Positions 29,536 through 39,725 of a stretch of DNA of 64,000 bases are shown here, piece after piece; position 1 is the first letter of the stretch, and every line of letters begins with the position of its first letter. The notes under the pieces are model-generated. The model was not told where the DNA came from. It saw only the letters and a list, made by a program, of their open reading frames with translations, and did no database searches. The position numbers and the translations under genes are program-made. Source of the stretch: Gracilaria gracilis (Eukaryota > Rhodophyta > Florideophyceae > Gracilariales > Gracilariaceae); the NCBI GenBank assembly GCA_030374805.1, contig JARGSG010000099.1:1-64000 (forward strand), read 5' to 3'.

Positions 29536-31038
29536 ATGAACTCCGTCGCCATTGTGCTACCACCTCCGGTGGCTAAAGCCGCTTCTCGTGAATCATCAAA
29601 CTCATCTATCAACTCCACAGTCGATACCGTAGACACCATTGAGCTGAGCAAAGCAGCTAACATCCAACACACGCCCACACACTCCTCCGAAGGCCACCCA
29701 CTACAGCCCGAAGAAGACCCCCAAAACTACAAGCTCCCAGTGAAGCGCCCAAAGCACAAAAGGATTTTCCATCTCCCCGTTTTGTCCACACATCGCCGTC
29801 TTATCGCTCTCACTGTCCTAACAAACCTCGCCCTTCTCGCCCTCGCCATTGCGCTCGGGTGGCACGACAACTTGCCTGCGATCGGTTATCTCGTCATCTC
29901 CAACATCACCGTAGCTGTTCTCATCCGCCAGCAAAGAGTGATCAATCTTCTCTTCTTCCTTGCCACATGTACAAACACACGTCTCCCACTCAAAGCCCGC
30001 TGGATGTTGGGAAAAATTTACCACTTTGGTGGATTGCATAGTGCGTGTGCTGTTTCTGCAACTGTTTGGTTAGTCCTGTTCAGTATCTCGGCAACAGTTC
30101 TGCGAGCAACAAACTCCACGAGTGCTCCCTCCGAGATGCTGCTCATGCTCACGTACTTCATCGATGTACTTCTTGTAACCATTGTGATCCTAGCGCTTCC
30201 GAGATTACGATCCACATTTCACAACACCTTCGAGGCCACTCATCGCTTCCTGGGTTGGACCGCCGTGTTTTTCGTATGGCTGCACACTGTTTTCCTTATC
30301 CGCGATTTCAAGCAGCCCACCCAGTCACTCGCCCGCGCATTCTTCACGAGCGTCTCACCGTACTTGCTGGCCATTATCACGCTTTCCATAATATCACCGT
30401 GGCTATACCTTCGAAAGGTTCCGGTTTCGATAACCAAGCCTTCAAATCATGCTATCATTGTAAACTTTGAAGAAGGCGTTCTAAACGCTTTTCCTGGGTC
30501 ATCGTCGGCAATTTCAGTGGCACCGCTCTACGAGTGGCACTCATTTGCAAACATAACCACCCCCGGGAAACACGGCTTCCGCCTCGTCATTTCACGTGCG
30601 GGTGATTGGACTTCATCGGTTATTGACAACCCACCAACACATTTCTGGGTCCGTGGCATTCCAACGGCTGGGGTGGCGAACATGGAAACCTTGTTCCGCA
30701 AAATACTTTATGTTGCGACTGGTTCAGGGATTGGTCCCATACTACCACACCTGCTGCAGAAGAGAGTTCCTTCTCGGCTATTCTGGTCCACTCGAACCCC
30801 AGAAAGTACGTATGGGCGGGACCTTGTTGAAGAAATCATTACTGCGAGCCCCGACGCAGTTATTCACGACACCACGCTGCTTGGCAAACCAGATATGGTT
30901 CAGAAGACATATCAACTTTGTATGGAGAGCGGTGCGGAGGCGATTATCGTAATCTCGAACCAAAAATTAACTAGAAAGGTCGTTTACGGCATGGAAGCCC
31001 GAGGTATACCTGCGTTTGGTGCCATTTGGGACTCATAA
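29536..31038 (+). CDS. TmpA-like membrane oxidoreductase
   Basis: 500 residues from ATG 29536. A disordered N-terminus of about 85 residues is followed by about six membrane helices starting at LIALTVLTNLALLALAIAL. KIYHFGGLHSACAVSATVW and FLGWTAVFFVWLHTVFLIRD carry histidines placed like haem ligands of ferric-reductase relatives. The C-terminal 150 residues form a nucleotide-binding module with ILYVATGSGIGPILPHLL (Gly-rich NAD(P) loop) and end in ISNQKLTRKVVYGMEARG. The closest family I know is fungal TmpA, a transmembrane flavoprotein involved in developmental signalling in Aspergillus. Neighbours are the enoyl-CoA hydratase and adenylation genes. I recall fungal proteins joining an adenylation domain to a TmpA-like part; that would link the functions and needs a search. 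Confidence 0.75.
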   Translation: MNSVAIVLPPPVAKAASRESSNSSINSTVDTVDTIELSKAANIQHTPTHSSEGHPLQPEEDPQNYKLPVKRPKHKRIFHLPVLSTHRRLIALTVLTNLALLALAIALGWHDNLPAIGYLVISNITVAVLIRQQRVINLLFFLATCTNTRLPLKARWMLGKIYHFGGLHSACAVSATVWLVLFSISATVLRATNSTSAPSEMLLMLTYFIDVLLVTIVILALPRLRSTFHNTFEATHRFLGWTAVFFVWLHTVFLIRDFKQPTQSLARAFFTSVSPYLLAIITLSIISPWLYLRKVPVSITKPSNHAIIVNFEEGVLNAFPGSSSAISVAPLYEWHSFANITTPGKHGFRLVISRAGDWTSSVIDNPPTHFWVRGIPTAGVANMETLFRKILYVATGSGIGPILPHLLQKRVPSRLFWSTRTPESTYGRDLVEEIITASPDAVIHDTTLLGKPDMVQKTYQLCMESGAEAIIVISNQKLTRKVVYGMEARGIPAFGAIWDS

Positions 31039-32433
31039 CGCTTTGCATCCCTAAAGAGAATTCCTCGCAGCCTCGAGAGAGAGAGAGAGGTCTTCACATT
31101 GATACCACGAAACAGAATGAATGGCATACCGTTTGTTCCATAAAGAGTCTTCTCTTGTGATCCTTGAACCTTGAAGTACCTTACAAAAAGACTACAATTG
31201 CCACACTTCGCGATCCATGAAAAACTCTGTGCGACTTGCAACCAATAGCAGACTTCTGTACAATCGGGGTATGTTCTTTCTGCTGTGTATAGTGGGAAAT
31301 GGCTTCAAGTCAGCAAGATTGGAGACATCTCTTCGAGCAGCACAGGAGCAACTGTGACTCAGATGAACCCTCGGCTAGAGGGCGATCGGGTATGTGTCGT
31401 CAACTGCGATACGCATAAGATAGTGCGAGTCTCCGATTCCTCATCGCTCATAGAAACCCCGTGCAGACTAGTGTTATGATCAATACGGCTTGTTTTCGCT
31501 TACCTTTCGTGCAACTAGAGCCATTCCGTATAATATGCCTGCAATTCTTCCACATTATTGATACATGAGCCGGCATCCATGGATCACGAGCCCTAGCATA
31601 CGGTTGAAGCAAAAGAAGATACCAAGTTAGACAACATTGATACACAAAACGCCATTGCTTGGTGTGTACATCTTGACTCAGACGGGTAAACAACAATATA
31701 AGGTAGCAGTAAAGCAAAAGATCATCACATACACAAGGCATTAAGATGAAATGCTTCGATCATCATCGTCAAATCTGTACGTACTGCAGGCAAACAAGAA
31801 GAGTGCACCAAACGTACATAAACTAGTAATACTCGATAGATGCATAACTAGTAATACTCGATAGATGCAAGAACTCCATATGCAGAGAGCGTTCCGACTT
31901 CTTCCACAAACGCTGCTCTCATCACCTCAAGGGGAAAACCTCAGGGTTCGGTTGGATCGCGGTAGTTAGTCAGGTGAAACAACTCCACTTCCCTTCACAT
32001 GGCGAGTTATCTGGCGCTCGAATTTTGTAATGCGCACAGAGACTTGGAGGGACAGAAGAATATTGAAGTTAGAACAAGTCTTCAAAGGCCGTGCGACGAA
32101 AAGTGTTCTCGGTTGGACTTAGAAACTCAGAACGGTAAAGCGAGTAGACTTTCATCCCATTGGATACTTCAGTAACAGCGAAAGTTGCAAGATCTTCCTT
32201 GTTTTCATATGTTCGAGAACTCGTGCTGGTAGCGGAAATCTTACCTTAATGAGAGATGCTGCTGCCGTCCACATCACAACGTCGGACGTCGATATGCGGG
32301 ATATTGAAACACTGGTCACTACCAATCACCCGGATCACTCCACGCAGAACGAAGTAAGTGAAGATCGGACCGAGAGATTGATTAATCGCTCACAAACAAT
32401 CGAGATGAAAAAACACGTAGTGGACCAAAACTG
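31039..32433. other. Intergenic, with GA microsatellite and a 24-bp tandem pair
   Basis: Contains a (ga)n run near 31077-31091 and a tandem pair of aactagtaatactcgatagatgca at 31821-31869. An open frame at 32249-32569 on the plus strand overlaps the J-protein gene and is its shadow in part. No gene is supported. Confidence 0.5.
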
Positions 32434-32841
32434 TCAACCACGTGGAGACACCTTAATAGCGAGGGAACATCCGTCACAAGAAACAACAACGTCATCCTCA
32501 CCAGAACCAAGAATAGTGTGCAGGCGATTGCGTTCAACACAAAATAATCCACCACATCTACACGAATAGAATAACCCCTCCTCACCTTCGTCCATGTCCC
32601 ACAACTGTATCTCATCCGTAATCACCGGAGAAACGTCCCGCTTCCGCTCTTCTTCTTTCAAAGATGTATCCGAGAGAAACTTGTAAGCCGTCAGAACAAG
32701 GTCAAAGCGAGCACGACTGGTGGGATCACGAGTCTTATCGGGATGAGAGGCGAGGGAGAGTCGCTTGTATGCCAAGCGGACTTCGGTTTGTGTAGCTGAT
32801 GGAGATAGATCCAAGGCCTCATAAGCCCAAGCTGAAGGCAT
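32434..32841 (-). CDS. DPH4: DPH4/DNAJC24-type J-domain protein with CSL zinc finger
   Basis: 135 residues from ATG 32841. The N-terminal J domain starts AYEALDLSPSATQTEVRLAY and has the HPD motif (SHPDKTRD) that stimulates Hsp70. The C-terminal half has the CSL-type zinc finger with cysteines in YSCRCGGLF and VSCDGCSLAIKV. This two-domain layout is diagnostic of the diphthamide co-chaperone, which carries electrons or iron for the Dph1-Dph2 and Dph3 steps that modify elongation factor 2. Length is close to the family norm of about 150. No intron is visible. Confidence 0.88.
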   Translation of the reverse strand: MPSAWAYEALDLSPSATQTEVRLAYKRLSLASHPDKTRDPTSRARFDLVLTAYKFLSDTSLKEEERKRDVSPVITDEIQLWDMDEGEEGLFYSCRCGGLFCVERNRLHTILGSGEDDVVVSCDGCSLAIKVSPRG

Positions 32842-33208
32842 CGTCCGAGGGGCGCAAAGTTGCGCCTACCGAAGACCCGTTACCAGGATCTCACTCAGTA
32901 GACCTTGTACAAAAGAAATAATTTGTCTGTCGCATGATCGAACCCTGCCGACGGCGGCGTGAGGCTGCGGATAGCCTTTATCCGGGAGTCCACACCAGCG
33001 TGCTACCAGCCAGTTGTCCAACCGGCACAGGGGGGTTATGGAATCATTCAAAACTTTCAGTATTTTTTTCGAATGTTTCAAACGTGTAAAAGTGGTTCAA
33101 TAATACTGAACCACTTTTAATAATAAGGATGAAGGAGACAATGACAGGAATCATGTCTCTCTCTTCATCCAAAAAGCGTCGTGACTCCGCACGAACCGCT
33201 CTCGTTCT

Positions 33209-34237
33209 ATGAGTGATCCAAAACAATGGGTATGGCTCTACCACAAGCAAACTCCTCCAGAGATTCCAGCACACTTTCCGAAACGTGATCAGGTCTTTGT
33301 GCTTAAAGACGTCTTTCACGAACGCGCTGGATCTCTCCAACGATACATTACTTGGGCCGGTGTTCACTATTTAGTCGTTGTTGAACCTAACCTACATTGC
33401 CAAAACTGTCTAGAAAATGCGCTTCTCGAGAAGATATTTAAAGCTTTTGAGGACGGAAATAAAGACGGTTGGAGAGAGCGTGTAGGCTCAGTATTGGATT
33501 ATTGTATGACAGACGTTTGGTCGTACCTTGAGAAAGACTATACAGAGCGGCAAGCAAAAGGTACACTCATGTTGCCCGTTGGATTACTAGACTACGATCG
33601 GACGGAAGTGCACAAACTGCAACTGAAAACGATTGATGGCACAGTCCATGCATTATCCAGCAAAACCAAGACTGACAAAGGGTTTCAGCCCATCGAAAAC
33701 AGATTTGCTAATCTTCGATGCTTTTGCGTGTCTGACGTTCAGGTCTTGGAAAGAATTACCATGTTTGTATTTCGCGTCAAGATTCATGGGCAGGTGTACT
33801 GCGTTAAGGCTGGGCAACAATGGATCTGCCGCGCAGTAGAAAAGCTGCAAAAGACTCTGGGTGTTGCGAACATCATTCACCTTGAAGGGTTGGTTGTCAA
33901 TAAGGACGGTAAGATACTCGGTATGGTAACTCCCTTTATTTCAGGAGAGACTTTGCACCGCCTCTCGTCGGCTAGTGCGTCGCAGAAGGTGATGTGGAAA
34001 GAACAGATCTCAGATGCCGTGAAATCTCTACACAAGCGCGACGTTGTTTGGGGAGACGCTAAGCCGGACAACGTTCTTATTAGCAGTGTTAACAGTCAAG
34101 CTGTGCTGATCGATTTCGATGGCGGGCGCACAGCAAACTGGGTCGGTGAAGGTCTTAGTGACACCAAAGAAGGTGATTTGCAGGCCCTCGAGCTAATTCT
34201 TCGCCACATAGATGAGAAACATACATCTTACGCTTGA
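33209..34237 (+). CDS. Divergent protein-kinase-like protein
   Basis: 342 residues from ATG 33209. The first about 190 residues are a family-specific domain without a known name. The C-terminal half is a shortened kinase fold: YCVKAGQQW (possible ATP-binding Lys), IIHLEGLVVN, and DVVWGDAKPDNVLI, in which Asp of GDAKPDN is the catalytic base although the usual HRD is altered. ILIDFDGG-type sequence (VLIDFDGGRTANWV) replaces DFG. The lobe after DFG is very short, lacking a normal activation segment and later helices. Such proteins are numerous in fungi and some algae. Active kinase, small-molecule kinase and pseudokinase all remain possible. Confidence 0.7.
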   Translation: MSDPKQWVWLYHKQTPPEIPAHFPKRDQVFVLKDVFHERAGSLQRYITWAGVHYLVVVEPNLHCQNCLENALLEKIFKAFEDGNKDGWRERVGSVLDYCMTDVWSYLEKDYTERQAKGTLMLPVGLLDYDRTEVHKLQLKTIDGTVHALSSKTKTDKGFQPIENRFANLRCFCVSDVQVLERITMFVFRVKIHGQVYCVKAGQQWICRAVEKLQKTLGVANIIHLEGLVVNKDGKILGMVTPFISGETLHRLSSASASQKVMWKEQISDAVKSLHKRDVVWGDAKPDNVLISSVNSQAVLIDFDGGRTANWVGEGLSDTKEGDLQALELILRHIDEKHTSYA

Positions 34238-34389
34238 TTCAGCTTGGACCACGGGCTTGTCGGTGGTCACTATTTATTCTAATATTATCTACCACTCATA
34301 ACTTCTTTGACTTTTTCCGTATTTGCCCTACTAGATAGACGACAGCCAATCCCTCACCCGCCTGTGCATCGATGGTGAATATCTACTGA

Positions 34390-34950
34390 TCATTTTGATC
34401 TCCTAGGAACAGAAACAACAGTGTGAATCCTCACATGTTTTCCATTATTATCCTTTTCGCAATATGTAACCACACATACGCTCTTCTGTGCCTCCCAATT
34501 TACACAAGTAATCATGGTTTCTTCTCTGACAGAATCTTTACACCCTGACCTCACGAATTGCTTTCTGTTAGCTTCATCAGTCCTCTCAATCCTGCCGTTA
34601 TTCAACCATCGCATCCCTAGATTGTAATCTCCTTCAGGCATGTCAACATTATTCTCGTACCCAAACTCAGATTTGGTGTACGCAAAGGGCTTCCATCCAT
34701 CAGAATACAGCCACATGCATGGAGAGGTTCTCGCTATTGATTCACGAGTTGCAACGCTAACATCGTAGTCTTTCCCATTCCTTTCTACATATAAAACTTC
34801 TCCAGGTTCCAGATCGAAGTGTTTGTGTTTCAGCATAAAAGTAAATACATCGCTTTGGTGTTTTTCGTTCGCAATGAGCCCATCCTTTAGGTCATTGATA
34901 TGCGGTTGGGAGTTGAAAAAGAAAGCCGTAGATTTCATTTGGGTGCTCAA
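34390..34950 (-). CDS. Hypothetical protein, 186 residues
   Basis: Starts at ATG 34950 and is intact. The sequence is hydrophilic and beta-rich, with several Trp and Tyr (CMWLYSDGWKPFAYTKSEFG) and no signal peptide or membrane helix. No family is recognised. Clear codon structure and composition favour a real gene; it lies convergent to the kinase-like gene. Confidence 0.5.
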   Translation of the reverse strand: MSTQMKSTAFFFNSQPHINDLKDGLIANEKHQSDVFTFMLKHKHFDLEPGEVLYVERNGKDYDVSVATRESIARTSPCMWLYSDGWKPFAYTKSEFGYENNVDMPEGDYNLGMRWLNNGRIERTDEANRKQFVRSGCKDSVREETMITCVNWEAQKSVCVVTYCEKDNNGKHVRIHTVVSVPRRSK

Positions 34951-35510
34951 CTATAAGAGAGCGAGCTGCAGATATACGAGAAAGAAAACTTCGGCGTGAA
35001 TCTCTGTCTCACTTCAAAGCGGCGCTGATTATTCGCCCGCGTGTGCCTGTGTGTGTGTGTGCGTGCGGGCGGGGGCTTAAGGTCGGCGTGCGAGATAGAT
35101 GGTGCGCAGAGCGGCTGGCGGCAGAGGGCGACGCCAACGCGCGCTTTATAGACGCGCGCTGGCTACGGCGCGTCGTTGTTGTTGCCGCGCGAACATTCGC
35201 CACCGCCGCCGCGTATTCAGCGCGGCTTCAAAGTGAGAAGAAAGGGAAGATTCTGGAGATTTTGCGACTGCGTTTCGGACGAGAATAAGGTTTACTAATC
35301 ACTCATTGATGACTCATCATCATCGGCGACTACTTCGAAAGAACTGAGATGCTGTTCTCTGTTCATGACGAAGCTTTTGATCGGTTACTGAGGACAAATT
35401 CCGTAACGATCGGTTAACCACCAGGGTGGTGCGGGAAATGGTGATACTTGCAGAACTAAATGCTCATTAGCAAATGAGAGCGATTAACATTTACAGAGAC
35501 CATATATTAG
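34951..35510. other. Intergenic with a GC-rich block and imperfect inverted ends
   Basis: 35010-35235 is strongly GC-rich, holds a (gt)n run near 35048, and its ends (cacttcaaagcggcgctga and its near-complement at 35217-35235) are imperfect inverted repeats. It could be the promoter of the 186-residue gene or a small foldback element. Confidence 0.35.
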
Positions 35511-35683
35511 CCGTTTTTAAATAAGAAAAAACTCGTCTCTTTTCAAAATAAGATGCTCTTCAGAGACGAAAGACGTTTAATTAACATAGCCTAGATTGGG
35601 AGAAATACGGGTTATTTCAAAACAGGAGCGAAACTAAGAAAGCGCGCCGCACTCACCAACCAAAAAGCTTAGCTTGAACCCCA

Positions 35684-36755
35684 ATGCCGATCGCAGCCCA
35701 GATCAGCTCCACCTCAACGATCTCCGAACTACAATGGCTCCTCCCATCGAACCTCGTTCGTCTTCAGCCACGCCAGACCCTCTACTCACTGCGCCAGAAC
35801 CCCTCCCAACGCCCGTCGTACAGCATGAGGCTTCCCTCCCGCAATCCCGCACCAGCTCCACACCGCAACGCTCCCCTCAAACATTCGTCATAGACAAAAT
35901 CTAGAAGTAGGTACTGCGAACTTTGATTGCGAATCAAGGCCCCGTCCAAAAGCAAAAGACTCTTAATCAGACTTGCGCCACAGTGGCGTTACGTGCATGT
36001 AGCCGCCATGTTCCGGACGCCGTGTTAGTCCATCAGCAAAACACATATAACATGAGCTGGCGACGCGCTTATATAAAGCGCATAACCCCAGAGAACGTGC
36101 GACACATAGCTAATTCTGTCGTTGTATGGCTAGAAAAGTGATCATTGCTTCAATACAAAAAAATTCAGAAAAGAACGGACCTGTCGCTGCAGCACGAGGT
36201 AGAGAGAACGATGCTCAACACTTTTTAGGCCAAGCTATTCTCGACTACATACACTTGCCCTCTAAGAAGACACACACCACGGTGGATGGCGCCGAGCGGG
36301 CGCTTGCTGGAAACCGGGAGTCGAGGGCGGAGAAGGAAAAACGGAATCGCGAGCGGAAGGAAACCTTTGAGAAGAACAAACGTTCTCGTCAGGAGGAGCG
36401 AGAACGCAAGGAACGCCGCAGGACAACTGCTGAGCTTCAGACCTTACGTGCGCAAACGCGCATTGCTAACGCCGCCACAGCGAGCGTTGCATTGCAACGC
36501 CGACAGAGTGAACAGTTTGGCATACTCGTCGGCCTCTTTGCGCGTAGTAACAACCTACAAATGTGCGAACCGGTTACCCCTCTTCCACCATGTCTGCCAT
36601 CCGAGCCGCTTGGAATTGATTTAGATCTTCTCGACGCTTGCGAAGGCCACGCCTCGGCTCTGGCCAATAATACGGAGGACCATCAAGAACAGCCCACAGA
36701 ACATCGAGCTGGCATTGGGAATGAGGTCGACCGGTCGCCGCAAGCTTCAGAGTAG
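35684..36755 (+). CDS. Harbinger accessory (second) protein, possibly spliced
   Basis: The clear part is an open frame at 36126-36755 (209 codons), with a long charged helix of Arg/Glu/Lys repeats (KRNRERKETFEKNKRSRQEE), an Ala-rich helix (LRAQTRIANAATASVALQRR) and an acidic tail. Such charged helical C-termini are usual for the Myb/SANT-like partner proteins that Harbinger transposases need for nuclear import and DNA binding. The N-terminal part probably lies in open frames between 35684 and 36141 that would need introns; I see no recognisable SANT motif. Assignment rests mostly on position. Confidence 0.4.
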
Positions 36756-36785
36756 ACTTATGTTGCCTCCTTTTGTTTTTATGTC

Positions 36786-36903
36786 ACGGCGCGCGTAGCG
36801 GCGAGCGCAAAGTCCGCAGCGGAGCGAGCCGAGGCGACCGAGCGAAGCGAATGAGGCAAGGCGAGCGGAGCGAAGGACTTAGCGCTCGCCCGCTACGCGC
36901 GCC
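36786..36903. repeat. Large GC-rich inverted repeat between the convergent Harbinger genes
   Basis: ggcgcgcgtagcggcgagcg at the start pairs with cgctcgcccgctacgcgcgc at the end, giving about 28 bp of stem with two differences around about 60 bases rich in gagcgaagcg-type repeats. It lies between the stops of the two converging genes and could end transcription from both sides. Confidence 0.55.
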
Positions 36904-36933
36904 GCAACGCCACATAGTAAAGAATCATGCTGC

Positions 36934-37125
36934 TTAGGTGTCGCACCTTCGCTCTAAGTCATCGTCTTCGTGTTCTTGAGCAGCCAAAGCCGCCAGTTTT
37001 GCCTCATTTCTAGAGCGCGGTTGTAGAGGATAACCACGTCGCTGCATCTGCCAGTTACAGAGCATCGCCGCTGTGTGATAAGCAATCGGGAATAAAGCTT
37101 TCTCAAACGGCCAACGTCCTAGAAA
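36934..37125 (-). pseudogene. Harbinger transposase, C-terminal part
   Basis: About 60 codons reading LGRWPFEKALFPIAYHTAAM, then LCN and a basic tail ending ERRCDT and stop. This is the usual last helix of DDE_Tnp_4 transposases. It continues directly, in the same frame, from the residues reached at 48442 on the far side of the retroelement, so the gene was split by the insertion. Cut off from its promoter, it should be silent. Confidence 0.75.
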
Positions 37126-37976
37126 TGTAGAGCACTTGCCCTTGGCAGGGACTGAGGGGGATGCCACTCATATATCCGTTGTTATTTTCGGCTGAACTTC
37201 CTACTATTATGAAGTCTATTTGCCTATTTGGCCCGGATTAGGGATCCGCCTATGAAGGGTAGGATTGGCGCGACACGTGTGTGCCCGCCCCCGATTACCA
37301 GATGCGCCGTTGTAAGTGTGCCACGGAGGTACACGTGGGTAGTGTTGGCCGGCGTGCCGGGTTCTTAGATATTTTAGTGATATTTGTCAGCCGTATATAA
37401 GTGGCGGCACTTGCCGCCACTGTACGGGAAGTAAACCTCAAGGAGGCCTTGGCTCTAGCTTGAGTTCCGCTTGCGCACGGTCTTTTGCCCCATTCCCGGG
37501 GAATACCGCCGCTTATCCGGACAAGTTATCCACCTCCGTCACCGAGAAGCACCGATCCGTCGTTACGGCCTCTTATTTATCATTCTTCCATACACTCTTT
37601 CTGTTTTCCCGTCTTACGGCTTCGTTACACTTCGCCCTGTTGTACAGGTTTGCCCCTTTTTGTCTCGGGATTATTCCCAGCTCTCACGAGTCTGTGCTCC
37701 GCAGTGCGGCTCATTTTGCTACCTTCTATCTCGTCTCTTTTGCTACGGGATACGCCACACCCAGTGGAATCCATCCTGTTGGCACCCCGATTGCCACCCC
37801 CAACCTCCGTCTGTAAGTCAGGAAGAGGCTGCCCGGAGTTACGCCCGGCACGTGTCGGCCTCATCGGAGGGTTCTGCCACTGCTCTGCCCCAATATGGAG
37901 CAAGGCTGAACACCTTGGGTGCGTAGCCGCTGGCGCGGTTTGTGTTCTTTCCTTCCGTTCCCGGCTTTGCCCTACA
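37126..37976 (+). repeat. 5' LTR of the chromovirus
   Basis: 851 bp, TGTAG...CTACA. It holds a TATA box (tatataa, about 37394-37400) immediately followed by a perfect 9-bp hairpin (gtggcggca / tgccgccac), which may lie at the transcript start. Confidence 0.95.
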
Positions 37977-37978
37977 AG

Positions 37979-37996
37979 TGGTCTCCCGACCTAGAA
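37979..37996 (+). promoter_or_regulatory. Primer-binding site of the chromovirus
   Basis: Two bases after the 5' LTR, tggtctcccgaccta has the TGG start expected for a tRNA primer site. Which tRNA matches was not determined. Confidence 0.55.
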
Positions 37997-38048
37997 TTGC
38001 TGGAAGCGGTAATCGTTCGTTTAAAACTCCCGATTGCTTCGGCGGACA

Positions 38049-39725
38049 ATGACATCTCGCCGTAAGAACGGTCGCTCGAAGGCTGGGTCTGCACCTGGCC
38101 CAATTGCCGGACCACCGGAATCATCTGGATTGGCTCAAAGCCTCCCGCCGTTACCAACGGATGTACTGAACGTCCCGGGTGATAACGCTCAAGCACCGGC
38201 TTCCCGGGGTCCCCGTACCAACGATGGGGCCCCACCAGCTCAAGGACCGGCTAATTTCGCGCAAGCGGCTGAAGCCATGTCGTCGAGGTCCGACGAGTAT
38301 ACCCTCTGTGAATTAGAGGCACAAGTGCGCGTGATGCAGAACTCTCACGTGGCTCTGATTCACCACATTACGAAACTCCGGCAACGGCTGTACGAAGCCG
38401 ATGTTCGGGATGTTTCGCAAGACGTCCGTGTCTTACGGTCTGATGTCAACCAGATCATGGAAGACCGAAAGGAATCGGCTGTCCTGCATGAGCAGGCAGC
38501 TGATCGTTTAAACCGCTTAGCGGCCCGTCTGGAAACGGTCGAGCACACCATCATCCACGATGCTGTGGCCCCCGGCGTGCCGGTTTCCGAAGGTTCTCGG
38601 AAGTCGCACCGCTCCAAGGACCGCCATGCGGGAAAGAAGAGAAAGGTTAAATTGGAACCTGATTCGTCCTCTTCTTCATCCTCTGAGTCTAATACCCAAG
38701 TCAGGGATTCGTCAACCGATTCTTCGGAAAGTGAGGACGAGCCCCCACGCTCTCGTGCTACCCGTTCCCGGGCCACCGAGGCCACGCAAGGCGTTGCCCG
38801 GAGCCGTTCTAGAGGACGAAAGCACCTTGGACTCAAGGAACTGAAGCTGACGAATTTATTGTATCGGAAGTTGCTTTCGTACCGATATTATCGGCTGGAA
38901 GACTCCAGTGGAGAAAGGACCCCTCGCGGGACTGGACGAGTGAAAGACCACATTAAGAGGCTGGAGCTCACACTGAAGCCCAATAAGTTCTCTGGGCAGG
39001 ATCCAATCCTAGTGTTGGACTTTCTCGCCCGATATGTTGGGGAAGCCGATGTACTTCGGATGTCTGAGGCGCAAGCCTACATCGCACTGCCTTACTTTTT
39101 AAAAGGTATGGCCGAGGACCAGTACAACTCTGTCCGCGGATCGTCTCGTGCCTCCGAGGGAGGAGTGACCTGTTGGCCAGAGGCTGTACAGTACCTCCTG
39201 CGATCCTACGCTACAGGAAACGCAATTCAAGAGGCCATACTCGCATTGCGCGACACGAAGCAAGGACCGGAAGAGACGGAGACCGTTTATTCTACACGGT
39301 TGAATAAGGCCTTTCACCGCTGTGGGAACGTCTACTCCGCGGCCGAGCGATGTACCATGTTTGTGGATGGCTTAGTTCCCTCGATTAGGACTTTGGTAGC
39401 TCGTTATCGGGAGAACAAGCGCAAGATCTCCTACTTGGAGCTGGTTCAATTTGCCCAAGCTGAGGGTGATGCGGAATGGGCACGTGCCGGCATTAAGTCT
39501 CGCACACGCCGTCTATTCCATCTGGAAGAGAGGGATTTATCACAGCATCAATCGAGGGGTTCAGCCCATGCTAACTACGACAACGTGCACTTAGTGCAGA
39601 GTGACCAATCTTTGGCAACGTCGGACCTGCCATCTACGATGGGACCGACAACCGAAGATTCGGATGCTGCTCTGTACGCCGGTAATCATGTCCCGGCATT
39701 GCCAGTGCCGCACTCTGGCGGATAA
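38049..39725 (+). CDS. gag: Chromovirus Gag polyprotein
   Basis: 558 codons from ATG 38049. The N-terminal third is Pro/Ala-rich, followed by a coiled-coil-like region (about 85-185), a Ser/Asp/Glu-rich basic-acidic linker and a capsid-like helical domain beginning about residue 290 (LTLKPNKFSGQDPILVLDFL). That last motif is the classic Ty3/gypsy retrotransposon gag signature. A CCHC zinc knuckle (CHVCCKPGHIAPNC) is encoded about 90 bp further on, between gag and pol. The family makes the Gag particle shell that packages its RNA. Confidence 0.85.
   Translation: MTSRRKNGRSKAGSAPGPIAGPPESSGLAQSLPPLPTDVLNVPGDNAQAPASRGPRTNDGAPPAQGPANFAQAAEAMSSRSDEYTLCELEAQVRVMQNSHVALIHHITKLRQRLYEADVRDVSQDVRVLRSDVNQIMEDRKESAVLHEQAADRLNRLAARLETVEHTIIHDAVAPGVPVSEGSRKSHRSKDRHAGKKRKVKLEPDSSSSSSSESNTQVRDSSTDSSESEDEPPRSRATRSRATEATQGVARSRSRGRKHLGLKELKLTNLLYRKLLSYRYYRLEDSSGERTPRGTGRVKDHIKRLELTLKPNKFSGQDPILVLDFLARYVGEADVLRMSEAQAYIALPYFLKGMAEDQYNSVRGSSRASEGGVTCWPEAVQYLLRSYATGNAIQEAILALRDTKQGPEETETVYSTRLNKAFHRCGNVYSAAERCTMFVDGLVPSIRTLVARYRENKRKISYLELVQFAQAEGDAEWARAGIKSRTRRLFHLEERDLSQHQSRGSAHANYDNVHLVQSDQSLATSDLPSTMGPTTEDSDAALYAGNHVPALPVPHSGG

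Noticed and set aside
32249-32569. 106-codon plus-strand frame
   Set aside because: Overlaps the zinc-finger end of the J-protein gene on the other strand and shows no conserved feature.
32930-33045. tRNA-like sequence on the minus strand with ggttcgatc and ggtagcacgctgg
   Set aside because: The T-arm has a mismatch and no acceptor stem pairs; at best a decayed tRNA-like sequence.
37471-37994. Open frames of 118-169 codons inside both LTRs
   Set aside because: They lie in LTR regulatory DNA, differ in frame and show no protein-like signature.
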